A stretch of DNA of 64,000 nt from AV69 sp963742315 (GTDB lineage Bacteria; Verrucomicrobiota; Verrucomicrobiia; Chthoniobacterales; UBA10450), in NCBI GenBank assembly GCA_963742315.1, contig CAVULE010000013.1, forward strand, positions 270,198-334,197. Reading direction: 5' to 3'. The translations under genes and the position numbers were made by a program. The notes beneath the pieces are model-generated. The model was not told the DNA's origin and did no database searches. It was given only the letters and a program-made list of their open reading frames with translations. Shown here piece after piece: positions 51,116 through 58,701 of the stretch (its first letter is position 1; each line of letters begins with the position of its first letter).

Positions 51116-52791
51116 GCCGCCTGGCTTTTCGAATCGCCGCGCGCCGCCGGCAGGTGGAAGAAGAAACGGGCGCCGCCGTTGGGAGCGTTTTCCGCGCTGA
51201 TCTTACCCCCATGTGTTTCAATAATGGAACGTACAATAGTCAAGCCCATGCCCATTCCGGTCTGCTTGGTGGAAAAGAAATGATCGAACACTTTGTCGGG
51301 GCGATCCTTTGGCAATCCGGTGCCGAAATCGCGGACGCTGACTTCCGCGCTCTCGCCGTTCAGTGAACGTGTACTAATAAGGATGCGGCGCTCGGCTGGC
51401 GGACGCGATTCGATCGCGTCGAGCGCGTTCATGATCAGGTTAAGCAGGACCTGCTGAATCTGGACCGGCACCGCTTCCACCTGTGGAAGACTGTGATCCA
51501 TTTCGGTGATGACCACGCTTTCACGCAGCACGATGTCGGAACTCACCAACCGCAGCGTATCCGCGATCACGGCGTTGAGATTGAGCGCGCTCCGGACAAC
51601 CGTCTTATCTTTCCGCACCAGCGCACGAATCCCGCGAATGACTTCGCCGGCGCGCTGACTGTCGGCCACCATGTCTTGCAGCAATTGTTGCAGCAGAACA
51701 GGGTCAATGTTGCCGCGCTCGAGAAAACGTCGCGCGGCCGAGGCATTGTTAGCGATGGCGGTGAGCGGCTGATTCAATTCATGCGCGACCGAAGCGGTCA
51801 TTTCCCCCATCAACGCCACACGGTTCAAATGCGACATCTCCTCGCGCTGTATTTGCAACTGAAGCTCGGATTGCTTTTGTGCGCTGACATCAATCGTCAC
51901 GCCGATGAGTTCCAAAAGACTTCCGTGCTCGTCCTCCAAACACCTTCCACGCACGATGACCCAGCGCGTTTTGCCGTAAGGCAGAACGAGTCGATGCTCA
52001 GACTCGAAGAGCCCGTGTGAAGCACATGCGCGATCGAACGCCGCGTGCACCGCTGCTCTTTCATCAGGATGCACGCGCCCGCAGATCAAGTCGCGCGTTA
52101 ATGGCAGCTTGGAATCAAATCCGTAAATCTTGCGCCCCTTATCGCTCATCCAGGCAGTGTTTTGTTCCGGATAGATGACCCAAAACGCGAGATCAGCCGA
52201 TTCCGCTGCGAGATTGATGCGCGCATCGCGCTCGCGCAACGTCTCCTGGACGCGTTGGCGTTCGATGGCGATTCCCGCAATATGTGTGGCAATCTGGGTC
52301 AGGTGCGCTTCTTCTGCGTTGGGACCGCGCTGTTCCTGCCGATACATGGCAAACGACCCAATGACATCGCCTTGATGTGAGAAGATCGGCGTCGACCAAC
52401 ACGCGCGCAGGCCGCAGATCTTCGCCAGATCTCGGTAATCAGTCCAAAGAGGATCGGTCATCACATCGGTGACAACGACCGGCCTTTTTAAATACATTGC
52501 TGTCCCGCAGGAGCCATTCCGCGGGCCGATCGGCGCGCCGTTGACGGCCTTAACGTAAGCCTCCGGCAAGCTTGGGGCCGCGCCGTGGCGCACGCGCATG
52601 CCATCTGCGGTCAGGACCAAAATGGAACATAGCATCCCTTCCGCTTGCGCCTCCATCAGCAAAACAAGGTTCGTCAGGATCTCCGGAAGCGGAGCGTTCG
52701 CTGCGACCATTTCCAGAACTCGGGTCTGCCCCGCGTAAAAGGGCTCCTCCTTCTCCTGCTGTCCTTTTTCGATATTTCCTCGTTCGCTCAT
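51112..52791 (-). CDS. Soluble GAF-PAS histidine kinase
   Basis: 559 residues, no membrane segment. A GAF domain (~20-180: VLEMVAANAPLPEILTNLVL; NGSCGTAMYLKRPVVVTDVM), a PAS/PAC domain (~190-310: SADLAFWVIYPEQNTAWMSD), HisKA with phospho-His in SVAHELNQPLTAIANNASAA, and a HATPase ending SVRDFGTGLP and GMGLTIVRSIIETHGG. GAF-headed kinases sense small ligands, gases or redox (compare DosS/DosT), but no heme ligand can be assigned here. Overlaps receivers at both ends: an RR-HK-RR operon. Confidence 0.92.
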   Translation of the reverse strand: MSERGNIEKGQQEKEEPFYAGQTRVLEMVAANAPLPEILTNLVLLMEAQAEGMLCSILVLTADGMRVRHGAAPSLPEAYVKAVNGAPIGPRNGSCGTAMYLKRPVVVTDVMTDPLWTDYRDLAKICGLRACWSTPIFSHQGDVIGSFAMYRQEQRGPNAEEAHLTQIATHIAGIAIERQRVQETLRERDARINLAAESADLAFWVIYPEQNTAWMSDKGRKIYGFDSKLPLTRDLICGRVHPDERAAVHAAFDRACASHGLFESEHRLVLPYGKTRWVIVRGRCLEDEHGSLLELIGVTIDVSAQKQSELQLQIQREEMSHLNRVALMGEMTASVAHELNQPLTAIANNASAARRFLERGNIDPVLLQQLLQDMVADSQRAGEVIRGIRALVRKDKTVVRSALNLNAVIADTLRLVSSDIVLRESVVITEMDHSLPQVEAVPVQIQQVLLNLIMNALDAIESRPPAERRILISTRSLNGESAEVSVRDFGTGLPKDRPDKVFDHFFSTKQTGMGMGLTIVRSIIETHGGKISAENAPNGGARFFFHLPAARGDSKSQAA

Positions 52792-53183
52792 TCAATAAGG
52801 TGCATTGCCAGCGCGCCACGCACAGCGTTTAAAAATTGATCGTCCTCAAAAGGCTTGGTGAAAAACGCGATAACACCTAATTGCAGCGCGGCTAATTTTG
52901 CAGTTTGATCTTCGCGCCCAGTAATGATGATTACGCGGGTTTGGGGCGAAAGCGCGGAAAGCTGCGCCTGAACTTCCAAGCCGCTCATCTCTTCCATCCA
53001 GATGTCGAGAACAACAAGCGGCACCGTATGGGCTTGAACATGCGTAAGAAACTCCTTTGGCTTGTGGAACGCCCGCACCGACAATCCATCGGACGCTAGC
53101 AATCGCTCGATCGACTTTAGAACCGAGAGGTCGTCATCGACCAGGCAAACAATCTCCGCGTCCGATTTCTCACTAGATGTCAT
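52788..53183 (-). CDS. Stand-alone receiver-domain response regulator
   Basis: 131 residues from ATG 53,183 (ATG 53,204 is possible). LVDDD pocket, D60 in VVLDIWMEEMSGLEV, T in IIITGREDQ, K in FFTKPFED. No output domain. First gene of the RR-HK-RR operon; overlaps the kinase start by 4 bp. Box at 53,264 lies 80 bp upstream. Confidence 0.88.
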   Translation of the reverse strand: MTSSEKSDAEIVCLVDDDLSVLKSIERLLASDGLSVRAFHKPKEFLTHVQAHTVPLVVLDIWMEEMSGLEVQAQLSALSPQTRVIIITGREDQTAKLAALQLGVIAFFTKPFEDDQFLNAVRGALAMHLIE

Positions 53184-53240
53184 ACAAATTTCGCGATCAA
53201 CCATTTCCTAGGCGGCGGGACGTGTCGAGCAACCTCAAGG

Positions 53241-53804
53241 CTATCGCTTACGATTTGGCTGGATAGTGGACTTTGGTCCAATGCCGGACCGCGGGGAAGC
53301 GGCACGCCTACACGCGTTACGAAATGCCCTCCATAAGGATGGTTTCCCGGATGGTGATTCAGGCGCGTGGCCGAGCGCGCGATGAATCGCCTCGAGAAAT
53401 TCTTCGTCATCAAAAGGCTTAATAAAAAAAGCGACTGTGCCGATTTGCATCGCCATGATTCGCGCGGCGGCATCTTCGTGTCCTGTGATCACAATCACAT
53501 GGGTTTGCGGCGAGATAGCGCAGAGCCGCGCCAGGACTTCCAAGCCGTTCATTCCTTTCATCCAAATGTCCAGCACGACGACGGGCACGTCGTGTGACGC
53601 GACGTAAGCAATGAAATCCTCGCCGTTATTAAACGGACACACGTCGAATCCATCTGAGGCGAGTAAAAGACCGGTCGATCTGAGCACCATGGGATCATCA
53701 TCCACCAGGCAAACAATCCCCGAGGAAGGATTTTCGCGGGGCGGTATGCGCATTTGTGCGACCGGCTTATTTTCAATGTCGGACATGGCGAACACCCGGT
53801 ACAT
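53241..53804 (-). CDS. Receiver-domain response regulator with short unstructured tail
   Basis: About 187 residues from ATG 53,804 (53,786 is also possible). LVDDDPMVL, phosphoacceptor in VVLDIWMKGMNGLEV, VIVITGHEDAA, and FFIKPFDD make a full receiver. The last ~45 residues (SGKPSLWRAFRNACRRAASP...) are of low complexity and overlap the next box, so they may be read-through sequence rather than a domain. Box 53,827 lies 22 bp upstream. Confidence 0.8.
   Translation of the reverse strand: MYRVFAMSDIENKPVAQMRIPPRENPSSGIVCLVDDDPMVLRSTGLLLASDGFDVCPFNNGEDFIAYVASHDVPVVVLDIWMKGMNGLEVLARLCAISPQTHVIVITGHEDAAARIMAMQIGTVAFFIKPFDDEEFLEAIHRALGHAPESPSGKPSLWRAFRNACRRAASPRSGIGPKSTIQPNRKR
53264..53283. promoter_or_regulatory. 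DosR-like box (RR-HK-RR operon)
   Basis: TAGTGGACTTTGGTCCAATG; perfect GGAC/GTCC dyad. Falls within the 3' end of the upstream receiver gene. Confidence 0.85.
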
Positions 53805-53826
53805 TAGGCCGTACCGTTCGGTGGAA

Positions 53827-53846
53827 TAGTGGACCTTAGTCCTATG
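53827..53846. promoter_or_regulatory. DosR-like box (receiver 53,241-53,804)
   Basis: TAGTGGACCTTAGTCCTATG; strong copy with the same TAGT flank as 53,264. Confidence 0.85.
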
Positions 53847-54042
53847 CCGGGTTGTGGGCCGGAGCGACGCCGGCGCACTGCGAAATGCCCGGCGCACTAC
53901 GAGACCTCGTGCGCGGCGGGTGCGCGAGACAAGCTCGCAATTATTTTTTTGTATGTTGGAAACGTTTTTAGCCAATGGCCGTGCCAACGATGAGCGACAG
54001 CCCGCTATCATCCGCATCAATCGTTGCTTCGAGCCAAGGCTT

Positions 54043-54162
54043 TCAGGCCCGGCCCAACAGCGATACCAAAAGGAGTCCGCCCACCGCGCCGATTAAAGGG
54101 CTCGTCATCGCAAACCAAAACGGTAAGTCATCATTGAGCCGCGCATGCATTTTGATGCTCAT
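54043..54162 (-). CDS. Tiny membrane protein coupled to the rhodanese-like gene
   Basis: 39 residues. MSIKMHARLNDDLPFWFAM followed by one helix TSPLIGAVGGLLLVSLLGRA. The ATG overlaps the rhodanese stop by ATGA, the strongest argument that it is real. I know no family for it; it could anchor or regulate the upstream product. Confidence 0.5.
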   Translation of the reverse strand: MSIKMHARLNDDLPFWFAMTSPLIGAVGGLLLVSLLGRA

Positions 54163-54722
54163 GCGATTTCTTCTTTCTCGCTAGGTATGCAGGCGGCTTT
54201 CACAACGTGCGTAAGTCCGCGCCCGACCCTTTGCCGTCGTCTTGGCGGGGAAGGATTCGGTCTGAGATTTAGCACGACGGCAATAGCGAAGAGGAGAGCG
54301 GCGGCCGTAAACTCGCGCAGTACGACCGCAACGCCGGCTCCCATGACAGGCAACGCCGCCCTCGCTATGAAATCTGCCGCACGGCTGATCGAGGGTCTCT
54401 TGCGCTGCAATGGAAAACCCCGGGCGAGCCAATCCTTCATTCCTCCGTCTACCGGAACGGCATTCACGCAACCGGCCGATCGCAGAATCCCCGTTGCAAG
54501 GCTGGCTCGAGCTTGCCCGCCGGCGGAAATGACATAAACGCGCTCAGTTGTCGGACGCCCGCTTCGAAAAATCTTCGTCGCCGCCAGCTCACCAAAGGGA
54601 ACCGAGCGCGCCCCGGGGATGTGCATTGCAGCAAATTCCTTCCTCGACCGCACGTCGATCAATTCAATCGGCTCATGATTGACGACCAATGTTTCGAGCG
54701 CCAAACAGTCCATCATCTTCAT
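54159..54722 (-). CDS. Rhodanese-like domain plus two-helix DUF2892-type membrane part
   Basis: 187 residues. The rhodanese fold is visible: IELIDVRSRKEFAAMHIPGA, RSVPFGELA and GGMKDWLARGFPL. The active-site position normally C-x-x-G-x-R reads ISAGGQAR, a Ser for the catalytic Cys, so sulfurtransferase activity is doubtful. Then AALPVMGAGVAVVLREF and AAALLFAIAVVLNL form a DUF2892-like hairpin. DosR-like box 35 bp upstream. Confidence 0.8.
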   Translation of the reverse strand: MKMMDCLALETLVVNHEPIELIDVRSRKEFAAMHIPGARSVPFGELAATKIFRSGRPTTERVYVISAGGQARASLATGILRSAGCVNAVPVDGGMKDWLARGFPLQRKRPSISRAADFIARAALPVMGAGVAVVLREFTAAALLFAIAVVLNLRPNPSPPRRRQRVGRGLTHVVKAACIPSEKEEIA

Positions 54723-54756
54723 ACTGAATACATCGCAGGCATGTGCCGCTTCAGCA

Positions 54757-54776
54757 TATTGGACTTTCGTCTTATA
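54757..54776. promoter_or_regulatory. DosR-like box (rhodanese-like gene)
   Basis: TATTGGACTTTCGTCTTATA; left half perfect, right half CGTCT. 35 bp upstream of ATG 54,722. Confidence 0.7.
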
Positions 54777-54835
54777 GGGTCGGGGGACTCATTTCATCCG
54801 GGAACATACTGTCGGGGTGGAACGACGAGTCGCGA

Positions 54836-54980
54836 TCAATCCGGCACAGGTGGCCTGATAAATGGTAGAACCCCACCCATCTTTTGTAATTCAGGCGGAT
54901 AGACAAACGGATTCGTCGACATGATGCCGATCCCTCCGTGGACTAATTGATCTTGAAGCGCAGCCGTCACGTTCGGTGCG
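54836..54980 (-). pseudogene. 3' remnant of an unidentified gene behind a weak box
   Basis: An open frame without a start reads APNVTAALQDQLVHGGIGIM then STNPFVYPPELQKMGGVLPF and a stop. The HGG segment faintly resembles the C-terminus of the hydrolase at 22,070. It begins right after a degenerate box at 54,986, suggesting a gene whose 5' part was deleted. Confidence 0.45.
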
Positions 54981-54985
54981 ACAGC

Positions 54986-55005
54986 AGTTTGATCTTAGTC
55001 TTATG
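54986..55005. promoter_or_regulatory. Degenerate DosR-like box
   Basis: AGTTTGATCTTAGTCTTATG; both halves one or two bases off. Overlaps the stop codon of the FixJ-like regulator. Confidence 0.45.
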
Positions 55006-55630
55006 CGCTATTGCGGGCCGGGACGACGCCGGCGCGCTGTGAGACGCGCACGAGATCAGGCACGGAGGTGACACCGAGCTTTTGCATAACCCGGCCGCGA
55101 TGAACTTTGATCGTCTTCTCCGCCGTGTGCAGCTCCGAGGCAATCTGTTTGTTTAAAAGACCCATGACGACGAAACGCAGGACTTCAAACTCACGCGGAG
55201 TCAATCTATCGACACGTCCACGCGCGTCCTGTCTTTCCCCGCATTTGCGCAGTTGTTCCTCACTACGTTCCAAAGCACGTTTGACCGCTTCGATCAGTTC
55301 CGTGTCGTTAAAAGGCTTCGTCAGAAAATCGACGGCGCCCTTCTTCATCGCCCGAGTGGCGGTTGGCACGTCGCCATGGCCGGTAATGAAAACAATCTGC
55401 TCGCAGGCCCCTCGTGTTTCGAGCGCTTCTTGCAGCCCCAGACCATTCAATCCCGGCATCCGAACATCGAGAACAAGGCAGATCGAGCCTTCGAAGATCT
55501 CTCGCGAGAGATAGTCTTCCGCTGAAGCAAATGTCTCCGCCGCATGCCCAGCAGATCTGAAGAGACGCCCTAAAGCGCGGCGCACCGATTGATCGTCGTC
55601 TACCACGCAAACAAGCTTTCTCGCTTTCAA
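55001..55630 (-). CDS. FixJ/NarL-type response regulator with LuxR HTH
   Basis: 209 residues. Receiver 1-120 with VVDDDQ, phosphoacceptor D55 in LVLDVRMPGLNGLGL, VFITGHGDV and FLTKPFND. The HTH at ~145-205 runs RLTPREFEVLRFVVMGLLNK, QIASELHTAEKTIKVHRGRV, MQKLGVTSVPDLV, as in FixJ/NodW/TodT. Its start overlaps the MASE1 kinase stop by 4 bp. It is the only DNA-binding regulator in the window; NarL/FixJ HTHs are the class that binds GGACT-type dyads in DosR, so it is a candidate for the boxes. Confidence 0.92.
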   Translation of the reverse strand: MKARKLVCVVDDDQSVRRALGRLFRSAGHAAETFASAEDYLSREIFEGSICLVLDVRMPGLNGLGLQEALETRGACEQIVFITGHGDVPTATRAMKKGAVDFLTKPFNDTELIEAVKRALERSEEQLRKCGERQDARGRVDRLTPREFEVLRFVVMGLLNKQIASELHTAEKTIKVHRGRVMQKLGVTSVPDLVRVSQRAGVVPARNSA

Positions 55631-57720
55631 GCGACCTCCCGAGTCTCAGGTTTTCGTGTCACCGGCAGGGTAAAGAAAAAGCGAGCGCCTTCACCGACAT
55701 TTTCCGCCCGCAATTTCCCTCCATGCGCCTCCACGATCGAGCGCACGATGGTCAAACCCATTCCCATCCCGTTTGGCTTGGTCGAATAAAAATGAGAGAA
55801 GACTTTATCAACATCACCCGCTGGGAGCCCGTTGCCGTAATCGCGGACGCTAACCGCCACAGACGAGTTTGCTTCGCAAGTTGTGGAGATGACAATACGG
55901 CGCTTGGCCGCGGATGTGGATTGCATCGCTTCCAGCGAATTCATCAAGAGATTTAACAAGACCTGCTGCAACTGCACCGGATTGGCGTCGACGAGTGGAA
56001 GACTGGGCGCGAGTTCCGTTTCCACCGCCGTCCCTCGCCCAAGCAAGTCGGAATGCAACAGACGCAGGACTTCTCGAACAATCTCATTCAAATTTATCGG
56101 GTGCCGCCTCCCTTCGCCCTTGCGGACGAAATGGTGGATTCCATGAATGATCTCACCCGCTCGCCGCGCATCCGCCGCCACATCGGCGAGCAACTCTTCG
56201 AACACCTTAGTCTCGGGAGGACCTTGAGCGAGAAAACGTCTCCCGGCAGCGGCGTTGCTGGCAATCGCGGTGAGTGGTTGATTGAGTTCATGCGCGAGCG
56301 AAGCGGTTAGCTCACCCATTGACGATACCCGGCTCATGTGCGCCATCTCTTCACGTTGCAAGTCCAGTTGGAGGTCGGCTCTTACTTGCGCGGTGATGTC
56401 GATGGCCACACCAATTAGCTCGCGCACTCCGCCGTCATCGTTGCTCACATAACGGCCGCGTGAGATAAGCCAGCGCGTTTCGCCGTTGGGTCGCAACAGC
56501 CGATATCCAATTTCGAAGGATTTCGAAGGGGCAAGTGCGCTCTCAATCGCGGCGTCCACCGCTTCCCGATCCTCCGGATGCACACGCGAAAGAAAGCGCT
56601 CACGGGAAAGAGGTTCGGTCGCGGCAAAGCCGAAAAGTTCGCGACCCTTATCGCTCATCCACGATTCGTGTCGCAGAAAATCGATCGTCCAGAGCGCGAG
56701 GTTGGCTGATTCCGCGGCCAGCCCGATACGTTCGTCGCGCTGTCGCAATGCTCCTTCCGCTTTGTCGCGTTCCTCGATAATGGCAGCGAGGAACAACAAG
56801 GGCATCGACATGAAGATCAGAAACACCTGAACGGAAAAAGCATTTTCCTCAGCTGACTTTTCCGAAAACGGACCGTGTCCGTTGGCTACCCCAAGGATCG
56901 CCAAAAACGCGACGGCCGAGATCGCCGCGGTTGCCCCTTGTGAGCCGAACCGGACGGCTGCCCACAACAGGAACGGCAACGGAATATAAAGCAGCGCAGA
57001 ATCTTTTTCTCGGACCATCCCGTTAAACAGAACAAAGCTGATCGTGATCAAACCGAGCAGAAGACAGATGCCTTCCAGAAGTCGCCGGTGCGAACGCTGT
57101 CGCAAAGAGTCAATTCCTCCGGTCACCCAAGTCACGATGAATGCAGCAACCGTCAGCGCTGCGAGAACGTTGGAGGTAAATCGCATGCGCCAGATGTCCC
57201 AGTACCTGCCTTCTCCCCAGTGATTCATGGCCACGAAGGCTGAATCCAAAAAGGAAGACAGGAACGGCCCAAGAAAAACGCCGCAGAGACAAAAAATGGC
57301 AACGTTGCGAAGACGATCCAGTCGAACCGGACTGCCGATCAAGAAACGGATGCTACCCGCACCAATGAGCGCCTCGCAGGAATTGCTAATAAACCAGCAA
57401 AAAATCATGTGCGGCGGAACGTTACTTTGCAGTTGCACCAGCCAATGCGCAGCAAATGCCGCCAGCAACATGAGCCACCACGTTCGCTTTGGCATCAGCA
57501 ATAGCGCCGCGAGCAATATCGAGTTAGGCGGCCAGAGAACCGAAACCGGATGCGGATGAAAGGTCAGTGCGAATCCAACTTTTGCTCCGAGATAATATCC
57601 AGCAAATACGCATAGCGCGATGCCCGCAACGCGCCAATCAAAAGAAAGAGCGTCACTTCGCTCTATCTGTGGACGCGAACCAAGCCCTGCCAGCCCAAGC
57701 GGCGTGGCCAGGTTTTTCAT
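55627..57720 (-). CDS. MASE1-type membrane histidine kinase with PAS
   Basis: 697 residues from ATG 57,720 (MKNLATPLG; ATG 57,780 would add 20). An N-terminal MASE1 module of about eight helices begins IALCVFAGYYLGAKVGFALT with the typical HPHPVSVLWPPNSILLAALL signature. PAS/PAC (ANLALWTIDFLRHESWMSDK) follows, then HisKA (SLAHELNQPLTAIASNAAAG) and HATPase (SVRDYGNGLP; GMGLTIVRSIVEAHGG). Translationally coupled to the FixJ-like regulator, with which it makes a full two-component pair. Signal unknown. Confidence 0.92.
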   Translation of the reverse strand: MKNLATPLGLAGLGSRPQIERSDALSFDWRVAGIALCVFAGYYLGAKVGFALTFHPHPVSVLWPPNSILLAALLLMPKRTWWLMLLAAFAAHWLVQLQSNVPPHMIFCWFISNSCEALIGAGSIRFLIGSPVRLDRLRNVAIFCLCGVFLGPFLSSFLDSAFVAMNHWGEGRYWDIWRMRFTSNVLAALTVAAFIVTWVTGGIDSLRQRSHRRLLEGICLLLGLITISFVLFNGMVREKDSALLYIPLPFLLWAAVRFGSQGATAAISAVAFLAILGVANGHGPFSEKSAEENAFSVQVFLIFMSMPLLFLAAIIEERDKAEGALRQRDERIGLAAESANLALWTIDFLRHESWMSDKGRELFGFAATEPLSRERFLSRVHPEDREAVDAAIESALAPSKSFEIGYRLLRPNGETRWLISRGRYVSNDDGGVRELIGVAIDITAQVRADLQLDLQREEMAHMSRVSSMGELTASLAHELNQPLTAIASNAAAGRRFLAQGPPETKVFEELLADVAADARRAGEIIHGIHHFVRKGEGRRHPINLNEIVREVLRLLHSDLLGRGTAVETELAPSLPLVDANPVQLQQVLLNLLMNSLEAMQSTSAAKRRIVISTTCEANSSVAVSVRDYGNGLPAGDVDKVFSHFYSTKPNGMGMGLTIVRSIVEAHGGKLRAENVGEGARFFFTLPVTRKPETREVA

Positions 57721-57780
57721 TCTTCCAACGCACTGCTTCTCATCGGCGAAGAGTAGGCCCCCATCATGCATATATCCCAC

Positions 57781-58450
57781 AAAGAGAAATAGCTATCAAG
57801 GGGGGAACAAAGACAAGATTGTTCATGTTACAATCATGTGACGGCTGCGATGAATTAACTTGTGGTGATCGAAAAAGGGGTCACGCAAGAAGTCTGCGCG
57901 AATGCCATTTCAACCGTCGCTAAGCCCCAAGAGCGCACAAATGATTTCGCATCAGTTTTCCAAAAATAGCGTACGGCTCGATGTTCCGCTGCTCAACTTG
58001 AGATTAGGCATTTTTGATGCGCTGGTCCTTCAATTGCAAAATACGGCGGCGGTGAATTTTGCGGGCGATCCGGATCAAGGCGTCGGTGTCTTCTGCCTGC
58101 GCCGCCATGCCGGAGAAGCAAAGCACCGTACAAAGCATCCTGACAGTGCGAAGGCGACAATTCGAATTCATCAACGCAAATATAGCAACCGGGGACACCC
58201 ATCCATTCTTAGCGATACGCCGCTGGTCACGATCTTGGCCGCAAAAGCCGGTCAGCGCCGATCTTCTTACACTGTTCCTGGCTCCGGCGCGGTGATCAGT
58301 CAAGCGGCGAGTCACTACCGGTGTGGACGCGAGCCTGAAGAAATAGGCGTCCTCATCCAGGTAAGAAAAGAAACGCGCCGGCATGCGAGCGGCGCGTTCT
58401 TTTAAGAGAGAGCTGGAAGTTCGCGCAACGTCAGTCGACTTTTGGAGCGA
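57781..58450. other. Intergenic region, few features
   Basis: About 670 bp between the kinase and the integrase remnant. Only one small minus-strand frame with a signal peptide (58,004-58,171) looks possible. No box was found ahead of the kinase. Confidence 0.4.
58004..58171 (-). CDS. Possible small secreted basic peptide
   Basis: 55 residues: MNSNCRLRTVRMLCTVLCFS, GMAAQAEDTDALIRIARKIH and RRRILQLKDQRIKNA. The first 26 residues form a credible signal peptide ending AQA. The remainder is highly basic. No homologue recognised; the frame could be chance. Confidence 0.35.
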   Translation of the reverse strand: MNSNCRLRTVRMLCTVLCFSGMAAQAEDTDALIRIARKIHRRRILQLKDQRIKNA

Positions 58451-58575
58451 TCAATTTGGGCTTTGCTCCTTGCGAAACTTCCGCAAATTTCGCCGCGCGA
58501 GAGCAGGATCCATGGGTTCGAGACTAGGGCGGATTTTCTTGCCGGCCGATTTGATGCGCGCATAGTAAACGCCGT
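58451..58575 (-). pseudogene. N-terminal remnant of a tyrosine integrase
   Basis: The minus strand reads NGVYYARIKSAGKKIRPSLE, PMDPALARRNLRKFRKEQSP then stop. The 'G-V-Y-Y-A-R-I-K-x-x-G-K-x-I-R-x-S-L' opening is typical of the arm-binding/N-terminal region of Verrucomicrobiota phage-type integrases. The catalytic domain is absent. It starts 3 bp from the 5' end of tRNA-Ala, a classical integration site. Confidence 0.55.
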
Positions 58576-58577
58576 TC

Positions 58578-58650
58578 GGGGTCTTAGCTCAGTTGGTAGA
58601 GCGCCTCAATGGCATTGAGGAGGTCAGGGGTTCGAATCCCCTAGGCTCCA
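58578..58650 (+). tRNA. tRNA-Ala (anticodon GGC)
   Basis: 73 nt. Acceptor GGGGTCT pairs with AGGCTCC (two G-U wobbles) before discriminator A. D arm TAGCTCAGTTGGTAGAGC, anticodon stem CCTCA/TGAGG with loop ATGGCAT giving GGC, T arm AGGGG TTCGAAT CCCCT. The CCA end is not encoded. Confidence 0.95.
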
Positions 58651-58701
58651 GTCTTCGCCCCGCGTAGGAATATAGGTGCGCCTGGCGTGTGATCGCGGTG
58701 T

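Noticed and set aside
57902..58405. 167-codon plus-strand frame before tRNA-Ala
   Set aside because: No motif and mixed composition; a better small secreted candidate lies on the opposite strand, itself weak.
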